Shown here piece by piece: positions 44,600-56,444 of a stretch of DNA of 64,000 bases. A program made the translations under genes and the position numbers. The first letter of the stretch is position 1. Every line of letters starts with the position of its first letter. The DNA is from Ophioderma brevispina. Lineage: Eukaryota; Echinodermata; Ophiuroidea; Amphilepidida; Ophiodermatidae. The stretch spans positions 25,535 through 89,534 of the forward strand of contig JAMKCH010005357.1 of assembly GCA_023653785.1 (NCBI GenBank), written 5' to 3'. The notes below the pieces were generated by a model that made no database searches, had not been told where the DNA came from, and worked only from the letters and a program-made list of their open reading frames with translations.

Positions 44600-44939
44600 T
44601 TAAGAAAAAGAGGAGAGGATGCAGCAGCCAATACGTTTCATTGGGCATGAACTGCGTGGTCACTGAGAAATAAGTGGACAGATTCTAATAGATTGGTACA
44701 TCTGATTGTGATCGCTTGACTGAGATGTGCTCAGATGACAGATTGACAGATTGAACTGTCCAGCTCTGAGGAAAAAAAGACAGGCATTCCACAAGTAAGT
44801 GGGCTAACACTCTTGCGACCACCTGTCACGCTTAGTCACAATCAGGGTTGAGATTTTTAAAAATCCTATGGTAACGCTTATAGTCCAGGTTACAGATTCA
44901 TTGATACCTAATACCAACCTTGTTTTATTAGATACCGTA

Positions 44940-45338
44940 TTGTTCCTAATTAACGCCCTGGGGGGGGCGTGCATTTGTCAAAAAGAGGGGGCGGCGTTAT
45001 TACTAGTCAAAAAATGGAAAGTCAAAAATCTCACAAAAATCACCTTACACATAGTTTATAAAAGATTACTGGGGGGTACAGATGTCGTTATACACATGAA
45101 ATCCCCGACATCACTTTGTATTTGTAAGAAAGTATTGTGGCAAGAAAAGACCCCCTCCCCCCTTCCCCACCTTCCCCTCACCGACTTCCTCCTACGCCCC
45201 CGTTATGATACGGATGTACGACAGTCTGGCCATTAAATCATGTGATTTAGGTAAGCTAACTCATTTTATTGATTGTTTTATCCAAAAATCGTTTAGGGGG
45301 GCGTTTTTATTAGAGCAGGTGGCGTTTATTAGGAACAA
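44940..45338. mobile_element. MITE with TTGTTCCTAATTAACGCC termini
   Basis: 399 bp with 18 bp TIRs, TTGTTCCTAATTAACGCC (44940-44957) and the complement of TTGTTCCTAATAAACGCC (45321-45338), 17 of 18 identical. G-runs follow the left and precede the right TIR (GGGGGGGCGT and GGGGGGCGTTTT). A 122-codon plus frame (44868-45236) starts outside the element and runs across it without a domain. No target duplication could be defined. Confidence 0.72.
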
Positions 45339-47400
45339 CATGGTTATAATGTTTTTCAACGGTTTGTTCTAGACCAGTTTTTTATGTGAGTCTGAAGTCC
45401 GATGGATCGCCAGACGAGCAACCTGAGCAGTGTGTAAAAAAAAGCAAAAAAAAAAAATCAAAAGGGCAAAGGCACAAAAACCACAACATCATCTCTGTTC
45501 ACTCAAAAGGTGTGATTTTCAGCCTGTCTCCGTTGACATCTTGTGGCCATTAACATTAGTTCTGTAACCACGAATTAACAATTAATTCAATATGGCCGTC
45601 CAAAAACAATAAAGTGTCTGATCTGATCTATTTGGCACTGCAGGTTGGTAATTTGGTTAGCGATCCTGGTGTTTCTGAAGTCAAGAAATTAATTAAAATC
45701 ATATAAGACATTTTTAGAATGTGATAATTAATATTCCGTCATTATAGGATCCAAAGATGGCTACGATACCTAAGGTGGCTATAATTGATAGCTGGGTCTA
45801 ACCTAGTACTGTAAGTTGGTAAATACTGTACTGTAAGTCAATAAGATCAAGGTACACATCATTAGGTAATTAGAGAATCGATACATGTAAGATGCAATTC
45901 AAGATGGGTATCCAAAATATCTGGAAATGGCATGACCTAAGCGGGAAAAATTCCGATTCACTAATAGTCTAGAGCGACATGTTTCTTTGTTTTGTAGGTT
46001 TTAGGCATCCATTGGCATCCATGTTGGGATTAGTTGATGAATAACGACTCAGTAAGATAGCCTTACTGGGGGTTTTGAAAGTGATTTAATCCAACTAAAA
46101 AACACACAAATATATATCTTTAGCTACAGCCCGTGAATGAATTACTGACCTTTTTAATGATGACATTTTCGCAAGCATATTGAAACGCTCAGGATGCCAT
46201 CTTGCAGATATCAAATCACTTTGATATGTTATGATATAAATTGCCTCTGAATCAGGTATTATATACACAAACATGGAGCTCTTTGCCTTTATGTAGTAAT
46301 TAATTTTCCTTTTTAATTTTTCTTTTTTTATTTATTGATTATTTGATTGGTGAGGCTAATGTTTGAAAGCTATTCATAATTGTTTCAATTAATTACGATT
46401 TGCTAAAGCATTGGTATATATATCATTATCAATTGCTTACGGTAAAGTTAGATTAAAATGTTCAGCCATGCCTTGTTATATTGACAGCCATTTTGAATTC
46501 ACTTTATTAGGCGGTTAATGAATCACATTTTAATTGGTCATAATGGGGTTTGGACTGGACAGGCAAAAAAAAATACACTTTTGAGTAATTAACATTATGA
46601 GTTTTTAGTGTTTGGTGGCCATTTTTAATTTTGTGTTTCCTCGAAACATGATCAACTCAATGGTTTTCTTGATCTGGCATCCATAGATTCAGATTTCAGC
46701 ATAAAAAACTCGTCTAGAAACCATTGAAAACTTTAATATGTGGCTTATAACAAGGTCACAGGGTCTGTAGCCTGGGCTTACTACTACTTGAAAATTATGG
46801 TGCTTCTGTGTTTCACCTAGTTACTATCAACAAATAATAGCAAAGATCTAACAAACCTGAAAAAATTTGATGTATATCCGGGTCAAGTTATTTTTTGAGT
46901 TCTGAAGGTTTAAGTACCCCAAAAGGGCTTTTTGCACTTTGTTTTGTGTTTTTTGGAAGGGTAATAGTTTTAAATTGGGTTAGAAAATGTGACTTTTTAT
47001 CATACTATATGTAGTATGTGGGTAGTTATGTCCGCAAAAGGCTACGTCAGTTTTGATCCATAATGCGCCAAATTCACATGAAAGTGCATGAGGATACCGG
47101 ACGGGTTCTAACCATATTTGGACGAAATCTTTTCAGAAATGGCTGAAAACTCAGCGACAATGTGCTTCGGTTGCTATGGTAAATTACCATTTGTTTGAAG
47201 CGTTACTAAGCGGCGTGTATGAGTGGTGGGTTGCGACGGGGGTTGGGGGTGGTTCGCGTGGCAACGGGCGATTTTACGCATTTAAAGACGCATATGAGTA
47301 AGCAACTGCTCTTATAGCACAAAAACGGTGAGGGGATAAGAAAAAAATGGTCAGGAACACGTCATGTTATTTCGCTTTGTCTGTATGTATGGATACTACG
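45339..47400. other. No recognised feature
   Basis: About 2 kb of AT-rich sequence with almost no frame above 60 codons. An A-rich run lies at 45437-45465. A near X-box (GGTTGCTATGGTAAA) lies at 47171. A GC-richer patch near 47215-47285 contains GGTTGCGACGGGGGTTGGGG. Confidence 0.35.
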
Positions 47401-47410
47401 GGTTACCCCA

Positions 47411-47696
47411 CAGAGTTTGAGAGAAAAAAATATGGAAAATACGGGATGAAATATTGACATTTATTATTTAGAAAAGAGGAAACTATTATAGGCCTAAGAA
47501 AGGATAGGCTGCTTGCAAAACACGAGAAAGAATAAAATACGATTACGGGATGTTGTGGACCGGGGGGGGTGGTTCATAAACTATAGGATGGCGAGAACTT
47601 TATATGATAGTTTGAGGAGTTATGCCGAAAAATGTGTAGATGAAAAACGGGAGTACTTTGAGAGAAAAAAGTACACAAAAACTTATACGGGATAAA
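47411..47696 (+). other. Orphan 60-codon frame with a repeated charged end
   Basis: The frame at 47513-47695 reads as a charged, helical peptide ending EYFERKKYTKTYTG and a stop. A related stretch, GAGTTTGAGAGAAAAAAATA then ACGGGATGA, occurs 240 bp upstream (47411-47450; it would read EFERKKYGKYGMK). The pair suggests a local duplication of either a small coding segment or a simple repeat. There is no recognised family, and a G-run at 47562 could hide a frameshift. Confidence 0.2.
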
Positions 47697-47879
47697 TAAT
47701 GAAGTTTTATTATTAAACACAAATAAATTATGGAAAGGTATACTGATTAAATATTCAGTTGACGTTTACTTAGGAAATAATTAACTACAGAGCCATATAG
47801 TAGGATATGATAGGTACGGGAATTTGAGTATTAAAAAGTGTTAAAATACAAAAAATGTTTGCGACTCGGGCCGGGGCCG

Positions 47880-48832
47880 GGGGAAGTCCTAAAGTTCAGG
47901 GGAGGGTTTGGTTGCGGTGGTCTCGCCTTAGTGTGTACTTCTTCAGTGATCGCTCCCCTTCACTCAACTAGCAGGAGCCTGCGCGAAGAGCGGGCCTCCC
48001 GCTAGGTGTATAAATTAAACCTGGTGTGATGTTGGCTTTGAGGGAAGGGAAAACAAATCACTGAAGCCTCTACTTGTGATAATTGCAAGTTATTAAAAAA
48101 ACTACGTGTTTGCGTACACATTTTGATATTTTATGTTTGAATTTGTTCAACTGTGTTGGTGATTTTCTTTAAAAACTTCACTTGAATCTATTCAATTCCA
48201 TGGAAGGTATTCCTTGGTCTATCTGACTGATACCCACATTGTTACCAAAATTGAATGCCCTACACTTCCTGACTTATTATACAAATATATACCGAAGGAA
48301 GAGTCTTGGTTAAAACTATGGTCCCGAGGTTACTACATTAGTGCTATTGGCTGAGGTCTCGTGGGGAAAATAGTACCCCACGCCCTCAGTTCACCTAGGG
48401 GGCAATAGATCACAAGATCCCTCATGAGTATGAGGGGGTGTTAAGTCAGGAATTCAAAGGAACTGTTTTTTTGTCGTATCTTCTAATGGTTGTTCCAAAT
48501 AATAATAGTACATATTTGGAGAAGGAAATGACTCAAGGAATCCAAATAGGATAATATTTTTTTCCCCAAAATACATATTTTTTTGAGTAAATCATAAAAA
48601 ATGGCGATTTGCACTCATTTTTTGGTTCCCTATAAAAAAAATAGAAATGTTATAAAAATGTGCCTATTTCCAGAGTAATAGTTTAGGTCGGTATTTCCCC
48701 GTTTTTAAAATTGCACTATTTATCAAATATTTGCCAAAAAAGGCCAAAAATCTGTGGTTTCAATGTGGAACAACGCCAACATTGTTCAAAGGTGACATAA
48801 ATCACAATTTTTAACCAAAAATGAAAAAATAA
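47880..48832. other. No recognised feature
   Basis: GC-rich near 47860-48010 (GGGCCGGGGCCGGGGG and GCGCGAAGAGCGGGCCTCCCGC, which form short folds), then AT-rich. I checked the GC patch for tRNA and snRNA landmarks and found none. Confidence 0.35.
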
Positions 48833-50100
48833 ACGAGAGCATCAGGGATGCTGTGGATGACTCCAGAGGGGTTGTGTGGCGTTGAGTGTGCAATCAATGA
48901 GGTGAAACAAACAATTAAGTGGAAATTCCCATATCCTAACGTCCCTTAATGCATTTTTTCCACTTTTCAAAAAAAAAAAAAAATCCGGAGCGGACCACCC
49001 GTTTGTTTTTTTGGGAAATTGCTCCTAGATCTAACAAGGAAAAATAACGCTTACCACCGTTTTTGAGGTGCTCGTAAGTATTGTCTTTTCCGAAAAGGAT
49101 GTTTCGGATATAGGCCTATAGCCAGTGAATTGTTCATTGTTAAGGTTCAAACAAAAAAAATCAAGTTTATTCCCAGTAGTAGTCCAAAAACCGAAATGTA
49201 AAATGCATTTTTATTTTTAATTACAACAAAACAAAAAAATTGAAAAGGGATTCCCAGAAATTGCTCAAAAATGGCTAAATGGCAAGTCACGACAGTTGCA
49301 AATCATACTTGATTGTCCAATTAGTAGTTTATAAAACAAAAATATGGGATTTGGATCACTTGGATATCTATAAAATTGAAACATTCTATCATCGGTTTTG
49401 TCTTAACAGGCAAATCTCCTCAGTAAATAACAAGAAAAACCAAAAACAAATACAGTAAAATGGCCTCAAATCAATGCATGTGGCCAACTACTGGCAACAA
49501 ACTTGAATCACCTGCTGACGCCCCTATTCCATCAACCACTGTCTCCACCAACCATCACCCAACCCATTGGATACTGTATTCATCAATTACCTGATTACCC
49601 CCACCCATCAACCATCAACTCCATCACACAATGGAATACTTGACTTTGTCCTTGTCAACCACTGATTCAGTAGCATTCAACCAGGGGCAGCAAAACGCTA
49701 CAAGACTATAACTAAATATGGTTAAAACCTAATTTTTGCCACAATTTATTGCTGAGGTATGTGGTATATCAGGGCTTAAACAGTAAAATATAGGATGACA
49801 TTGCGGATTAGGAAGGGCTTGTGTATGGGCCAGGCCAGAGAGATTAGTAACATAAATTATTGACAGTACTCATTAACTGCGCGTGCTGTTTTCTCAACTT
49901 TTTACAACTTTGAAGAAAAGAATTTTCTCCATTTGACATCTTCCCCAATTTTTAAATTTCCAAAAATTGTAGACAAGTAAAACGACAATCCTCTGTTGAC
50001 CTGATATATATGGTCAGAAATGGTCAGAGTATTAAACTCTTATCTATGTTATTAAAGCTAAATTGCATTACATAGACATTGCCCCTTCCTGTTCGCCACA
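48833..50100 (+). repeat. Long dispersed repeat A, copy 1
   Basis: Matches 62735-64000 in the same orientation over ~1.25 kb. Shared landmarks in order are GGATGCTGTGG, CCCATATCCTAAC, CGGAGCGGAC, TTTTTTTGGGAAATTGC, GGATATAGGCC, TTCATTGTTAAGG, AAATGCATTTTTATTTTTAATT, CAAATCATACTTGATTG, CCACTGTCTC, CACCCATCAACCATCAAC, CAGGGGCAGCAAAACGCTAC and AAAGCTAAATTGCAT. Copies differ by many short indels. No coding sequence is visible. A third partial copy is at 59965-60130. Confidence 0.9.
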
Positions 50101-51420
50101 ACGCACACCAAATCAACCATTAATAAAGGAAAACATTCCACCTGTCAACCAAGATTATTCACTGAGCCTGTCAAACCAAAGTACTTACAAAATGTTGTCA
50201 GTACAGGATCTCCATGACAACTGTTGGTCTGTTTCAATTTGGCTTCTGCTTTATTATACTCGATTCACTGAGATGTGACCCCGTTACCATTTTGCGGAGA
50301 GGGCAAAATTCATGAGGGCAGGATTCTTGTTAATCATGTTCTTGTGAGGAATGTCAAGGCCAGAAATACACTTTGGCATTCCATAAATGAATGAATTGTA
50401 TTTTATTGCAGGTGGGGGGTTATATACCGGGAGTGTCTCCAAAAAATCCGTTTGTGGCACGTGCATTTGAATTCTTCATTTTCCCTCTCCGACTTAAATT
50501 GAATAGGTCCAAAACTCCAGGGGGACAAACGTATCAACGAGAATCGACTATAATAAACCTGTACCGGGGGGGACCGATTTGAAGGCCCAAAAATGGGGGT
50601 TCCGAAACTAGGTTGTCAAGAAAATTTAAGAAAATAAGCTGCGACTTCCCTCAATTACCCAGCTACTTTTTTGAGGGGTGGTTTTGAAGAAATTGGTACG
50701 AATGTGCTTTGGACAGGAAAAGTAGGGCCTCTGGAATTGGTCCTAAAATGGGGGTCACTGGAACCACTGGAACCTGAAAAGAGCCGAAAATGAGGACTTT
50801 AAGTTGGTTTTTTTTTAATACCAGACTTCCTCCCAATGGGAGAACTTTCCCCCCCCCCCAACATGGTTTTGTAAATTTAATGTTTTGCGGTCATACCCAA
50901 TTTTGAAAACATTTTCATTTTTATTGTTGTACCACATTTGTGACATAACATTTAAATTTCCAAAATTGCACAAACACAAGCACATGACCAACATGCAACC
51001 ACACACATTACACACAAAATGTAACACATGACACAATAGTTTCTTAAAATAGGAAAGTGGCATTCAAGGAAAAAAGAATAATTTTTAGTTGCATACAAAG
51101 AACAAACTTTCTAAGTTTAAGAGGTAACATAAACATACTCCATGTGTGACCAAACATGTTATTCAAGAACTTTTATACCAGTGTAAAATTACGAGGGCAT
51201 TGCTATATGAAAGAACTTGCAGTGTGTCAGGGTCACTCTAGCCAAAAAACATAAAATCCAGGCCTACACATAAGCACTGTGGGTATATATAATACTGACC
51301 TTGATGTCCAAGAAATGGTTCCCTGTTTCTTGGGTAGAGACCTACTAACAATGCATGCAAAGAGTCGCAGACAATACAGGAACCAAGAGTATTGACATGA
51401 TTTTAGTCTAACACGAAATG
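50101..51420. other. No recognised feature
   Basis: This may be the continuation of repeat A beyond the part visible in copy 2, which is cut off by the window end. Only short frames. Confidence 0.35.
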
Positions 51421-51426
51421 TGTTAC

Positions 51427-51451
51427 AAGTGTTACAAAGTTTGTAACACTT
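51427..51451. repeat. Near-perfect 25 bp palindrome
   Basis: AAGTGTTACAAA and TTTGTAACACTT are exact complements around a single G. No larger element was seen. Confidence 0.6.
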
Positions 51452-51654
51452 CTGTGATTTTGATAGTTATGCCTTTCGTTGTTGTTAATGTATCCAAGGG
51501 GGGGGCGAGTGTTTGGGCCCTACAGACCTTTTGCTCAACTCCTCCATATAAACTGTTTTGTTTTCATACTGTGGAGTAATGGGAAATAAAGTTTGATAAA
51601 CATATTGATATATCACCCAGCACTCTCTTATAGACTTACTTCGTAAGCCACAAA

Positions 51655-51925
51655 AAAATAGGGGGTCTTTGAGTGGTGAGAGACAGCCAGATTGCCCCAA
51701 AATAGGGGTTTTTGTTTCACGTGACAAATTTGCAAAATTTCAAAAATGGGGTCTTGGGTAGGTAAGATTCATTGCACAATTTTCTAAAAAAAAATAAAAG
51801 GGTCTACGTCTGAGTGAAAATTTTCAAAATTTTTCCCCCAAAAATATGGGATCTTTGGGTGACAGGGTGTAAAATTTTCACAAAATAGGGGGTCTTTTTG
51901 GTAACAACGATGCTGAAAAAGATGG
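51655..51925 (+). repeat. Degenerate GGGGTCTTTGGGTGACAG-type repeats
   Basis: Related phrases TAGGGGGTCTTTGAGTGGTGAG (51659), ATGGGGTCTTGGGTAGGTAAG (51746), ATATGGGATCTTTGGGTGACAG (51844) and ATAGGGGGTCTTTTTGGTAAC (51886) alternate with TTTTCAAAATTT-like spacers. This is a decayed tandem array with no sharp period. Confidence 0.55.
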
Positions 51926-51929
51926 TCTT

Positions 51930-54480
51930 AACAGCTTGCATACATGTCGCTTACCCCCTCCCTCTGCCAAATCGGGAAATTACATTGAAGGAATCTTGCT
52001 ATTTATTCCTACAAAGGTCATGACTTGAATGTTATATGCTCTATGATATCCCATTATCCATAAATAGTCATAAAAAAAAAATTTGCCCGCAAATGAAAAT
52101 TTACACAGGATGTAGTTGGAACAAAACAATCCAAATAAGTTCTAAAAATAGTGTAGTCATTGATATTTTTGTTAATTCTTGTTTTCATAATAAATGAGAA
52201 CTTTTAAACAGTAGTGAATAGCAGAATTATTGTTTTTACTTCAAGGAGAACCCCTCCATCAAAAGTGGCATCATACCCACCATTTTTTACTGGTTGATCC
52301 CCTCTTCAAGGACTGTAATTATACTGACAACTTGTTGTTTGCCCTGTGGGTACAGAAAAAAGCAGGAGAGTAGCTGATATTAATTGACACCAATATGCAA
52401 ATTGATCCAAATAGTCCCATTTACTGAAATCAAAAATTGATCTGACAGAAAGGCCAAATTTAGCACCAACGCCATCACTGAAGCTCCACGGAATGCATTT
52501 TCTTACGTGATTTAGGTTACAAGACCCTTCTCTAAAATAAATTGGTACTTTAAAACTTGGTTTTGGAGCCAGGTTTTACCTTTTCATTAACACTTGATCT
52601 CAGGCAAATGAAAAAAAATTTAAAAAAAACACATTGCCGGATATTTCTTTTTATTATGGCCAAAAATCCGGAAAATCCAGAAATTTCCAGAAAAGATACA
52701 TCTATAGACTTAATAAATTCCATTTATTTGTAATGCCAATGGCCTAATTAATAATCTGCAATTCATCGCTGTCAATTAAACTAAATACAACCACTTCTTA
52801 TATGCTACAATACACGAAAAGCCAATTGAAATGTGAAAAAAACCTATTTCTCTCTAAAATGTATTTTTTTCAGATATGGTTGCATATACTGCAAATTATA
52901 ATAGCGTGTAACGCACCGGGGCCACTTACTATTCAAAAGGCATGTCTGTTCATTTGAACATTCTAAAATGGTGCACATCTATGTGGGACAGAATATTAAC
53001 TTATTGTATGGTGGCACAGAACATTGTAATAAAATACTCCTTTCAACAGTAATAACAAAGAGTTGTTAATCTTCAAACAATGTACCTTTTTCTGTCATCT
53101 GTTGTCTGAGTTCAACAGCCAAAACTAATCATCACTGATTGAAATACTAATGCAACCTTTTCATAGCCTGAATCCTGTTCCTTTCTGGGGAGTGTTCAGT
53201 GGTTTAATGTCGACAATGAAAAACATGCATTTGAGTGCAGGCTCTTAGGTTTAACACCAAACTATAATGGTTATAAGCCAATAGTCTCAAAGAAGTAAAG
53301 TGATCCACTCTGTCTAACAAAGCTTACATTAATTATGAATGAAAATGGCAATAAAAGCAAAAAATTTGTAAAGTGCAAAAAGATGGTTCTCAACCAGCAT
53401 CTTGCCATCCCACGTTGTGATCAGAATGGCAACTATTTAACCACAATGACAAATAAGCAAAAATTAACAAATTTGACTTCCTACCATGACCTGTGACCTC
53501 AGTCTCCTGAAGTCACCAAGTTTGATTTGACTTTGGAGAGTGATATGTGAAATGGACCAAATATAGGGGAGTCCTTTACAGTAATTGTAATGCAAGTTGT
53601 CATGCAAGCGAATGCAAGAAGGTTGTAAGTGTAATAGCTGCATGGACACATCTGGGAAGCATGATCATTTTTTATGAGTCAGTGGATTTTGAAATGGTTT
53701 CCAAACGTGTTCACTTGAAGAATCATTTCAAGAGCCCACTGACCAAAGACCTGGTATAATAATATGATGAAGAGAATTCTGACTAATGGCAGCTATTATG
53801 ACATCGACAAGGTTAGCCCCTCAAAATATCCACATTGCATTATTTGTCTTGATTTTGTTAGGGATTGTGGCCAACTTTGTTTAATTGAACCAAGGTATTA
53901 ATTGAAAATTGGCGGTAATTTTTGTGCACTTGTGATCACTTGGTCCGTTCACTACATTGTTGAGCAGCCGACAAGACAACTTGCAAATTTTGCTCCCCTG
54001 GCTTGAAGAGTCCTTAGCACCACCACATGAAACGAGTGAATCAATGATTGCAGAACCATCCATGGGATGGTTAGGGAATGCAATAGGTGTGGGGTCATAG
54101 GTCATGTAGGGTCATCCAGGGTCAATTTACATATGCCATGGGTCTTGGCCAGCGGTTATCTTGAGCAAGTTTCCGGTGGTGGCTATATAACTCATCTTGG
54201 AAGAAATGTTTTGATTTGGGGTCAAAGGGTTCAAGAGGGTCCATTGGAGGTCAAAAACGGCATAGGGCCATAAGTGGCATTCGTGGCATTACCATAAGAG
54301 TTCTGGACGGTGGTTTCTTTAATACTATTTTATAGGCGGTCCTTGGATGGCAATCAACCTGTTTTGCGATCACCTGGATTGAAGACCCTCGGTTTAGCGG
54401 TTCATTTGACCTTGAATGACCCCTCCGATGGTACTTGTTATGAGCTTTAAAATTTTCAACAACACGCCCAGCCCACAAGG
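51930..54480. other. Mostly unique AT-rich sequence; TGACCT phrases from 53.4 kb
   Basis: No gene is recognised. Between about 54090 and 54300 the sequence contains AGGGTCATCCAGGGTCAA and GGGGTCAAAGGGTTCAA, which are reverse-complement forms of the unit repeated downstream at 54.7-55.6 kb, so that family is present here in the opposite orientation. A minus frame near 54251-54478 is produced by this repeat. Confidence 0.4.
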
Positions 54481-55640
54481 TTCACCTGGATACTAAAGTT
54501 TACCCAATTTGAACTCCTTTGACCTGAATGACCCTGGATGAAACCTTGTTACCCTTAAAGAGTTTTGGCATCAAAGTTTCATGTCCATACACCATAACAA
54601 TGTTACCCCATTTGACCGTTGATAGTGAATGACCCCCTAATACCACCAATAGCTGAGCATTACCTTGCTAGATGAGTAGACTGGAATGTATTTTACTAAT
54701 TAGCGCACCCAGGCGGCCCCCAGGTGCTTCATATCCATACGTTCAAAGCAGGGTATGAAAAAGCACGGCAAGTTACCCAATAACATACCCCTACATAGCT
54801 TTTGACCCAAAATAACCCCGGAAAATCGTGGACCCACAAACCCTCGTTACGGCGGAACTCTACAAACATACCCAAAACTCATATCCATGCGTCAAAGCAC
54901 GGCCAAGTTACCGATACGACCCTGGATGACCGTTGAATCAAAAAATGCCCCTCGAAAATGGGAGCACAAAAATCGTACGGTGAAACTACCACCAAATCAA
55001 CACCTTCATACGTAAAAGCACGGCCAAGATACCCAAAAACGATCACTGAAGGACTTGGACCCCCAAATGACCCCTCAAAAAAGTGATCACAAACTTTTAT
55101 GGCCAAAACTCTACCACCATACCAAAAAACTGATCGCATATATCAAAGCACGACCACGATAATGACCACTGGATGACCTTGGACACCAAAATGACCCCTG
55201 GCCCTCGAAAACAGGACCACAAAACTCGTACGTGTGCAAAAACTACCACCATACACAAACTCGTATCCCATATATAAAAAGCACGGCCAAGTACCCGAAA
55301 ACGACCCCTAGAAGACCTTAGACCCCAAAAATGACCCCCTTGAAAAAATGTGACCACAAAAACTCGTACGTGAAACTCTACCACCACATCAAAACTCATT
55401 ATCCCCATTTTTTTACGTAAAAGACGCCAAGCTACCCAAAAAAACGATCCCTGAATGACCTTTGACCCCAAATGACCCTCGAAAATGTTACCACAAATTG
55501 TATGGCAAAAAAACTACCACCTACCCAAAACTCCATATCCATATATCAAAGCACGATAACGACCCTGGATTGACCTTGACACCAAAACCCCTGCCCTCAA
55601 AGTTGGGTCACGGCAAGTTATCCAATAACGACCCCTGAAT
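54481..55640 (+). repeat. Tandem array, ~130 bp unit, about seven copies
   Basis: The landmark AAGCACGGCCAAG(T)TACC recurs near 54761, 54893, 55015, 55144, 55279, 55420 and 55545 (spacings 122-141), with a truncated eighth at 55606. Each unit also contains CATATCCAT, CGACCCCTGAATGACC, TTGACCCCAAAATGACCCC and ACTACCACCATACC. Copies have drifted by indels. Minus-strand frames of 86 and 124 codons here are shadows of the repeat. Confidence 0.85.
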
Positions 55641-55667
55641 GACCTTTCCAGAGCTGCCAACATTGAG

Positions 55668-55751
55668 ATCTTGGAATCAGGGAGATTTGATCTGGAATCA
55701 GGGAGATTTGATCTGGAATCAGGGCGATTTGACCTTGGAATCAGGGAGATT
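55668..55751 (+). repeat. Minisatellite, 21-22 bp unit, four copies
   Basis: Four nearly identical copies of ATC(T)TGGAATCAGGGAGATTTG, one with GGGCG and one with ACC for ATC. The copies are much better preserved than the neighbouring 130 bp array, so the expansion is recent or recently homogenised. Confidence 0.88.
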
Positions 55752-55846
55752 TTTTTTTAAAATTGAGTGAGCATCCTAGGTCTCAAGAGGGAGGAACGCA
55801 AATGGTATGTTTTAAAGATTAATTGAAAGCTTCCAAATTTAAGGAA

Positions 55847-56090
55847 CGTCAGTAGGAACTTAGTCCATTTGCATTTTTTTAAAAGAATGACATGAAAGGT
55901 GAAGTAAAAGTCAACTTTGAAAAGGTTCGTAACTTGAAAACGGAAGCCACCTACCTAGTTATGAATGCATCATGAGATAGAGCTCTTTAAAATAAAGCGT
56001 TCCCGAAAAAAAATTTGGACAGGGCTTCGCCGTCTGGACAGTCCCCCATTTAAGAACTGTCAGCAGGAACTAAGTCATATGGAGATTTAC
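55847..56090 (+). repeat. Duplicated GGAACT(T)AGTC phrase
   Basis: GAACGTCAGTAGGAACTTAGTCCAT (55850) recurs as GAACTGTCAGCAGGAACTAAGTCATAT (56055), about 206 bp apart. A short GGACAG...CTGTCC relation also occurs here. No coding was recognised. Confidence 0.45.
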
Positions 56091-56239
56091 AAAAATAGCC
56101 GTGAGCTGTCCCCCGTTACCGTGAATCCCCCCAAGGTCCTCCGACTTGACCGTTGTGTATTCTAATGGTCTAAGAGTAAACCAGAAGAAAAATGATTGTA
56201 TCGTTTAAAATAATTGGGATGCTAGCCCCGATGAAGTCA

Positions 56240-56259
56240 TTTTGATGACGTCATCAAAA
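56240..56259. promoter_or_regulatory. Perfect 20 bp palindrome centred on a CRE
   Basis: TTTTGATGACGTCATCAAAA is fully self-complementary. Its core TGACGTCA is the consensus site for CREB/ATF bZIP dimers. It is not part of the inverted duplication that starts at 56445. A regulatory function is inferred from the motif only. Confidence 0.4.
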
Positions 56260-56444
56260 ACATTTTGGAGGAAGAAATATATTAAATTGTCACATTATTT
56301 GTTCATGCATATTCGGATAGCCAGATAATTATTTGTTATTCTCACCTCATTCGCAAATATTATTTCGGTTCATGTTTATTTCAGTTTTGTTAAATATATT
56401 TTCCCCATTGACTTATGTATAAAAACAAAAAGTTAACCGCGATT

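Noticed and set aside
44868..45236. 122-codon plus frame
   Set aside because: It starts outside and crosses a MITE with TTGTTCC termini and G-runs; no motif.
47860..48040. GC-rich patch checked as tRNA, snRNA or 7SL
   Set aside because: No B-box (GGTTCRANNCC), Sm site or known snRNA core could be found.
54879..55471. Minus-strand frames of 86 and 124 codons
   Set aside because: They run through the ~130 bp tandem units and repeat the same peptide phrases; the frame is a by-product of the repeat.
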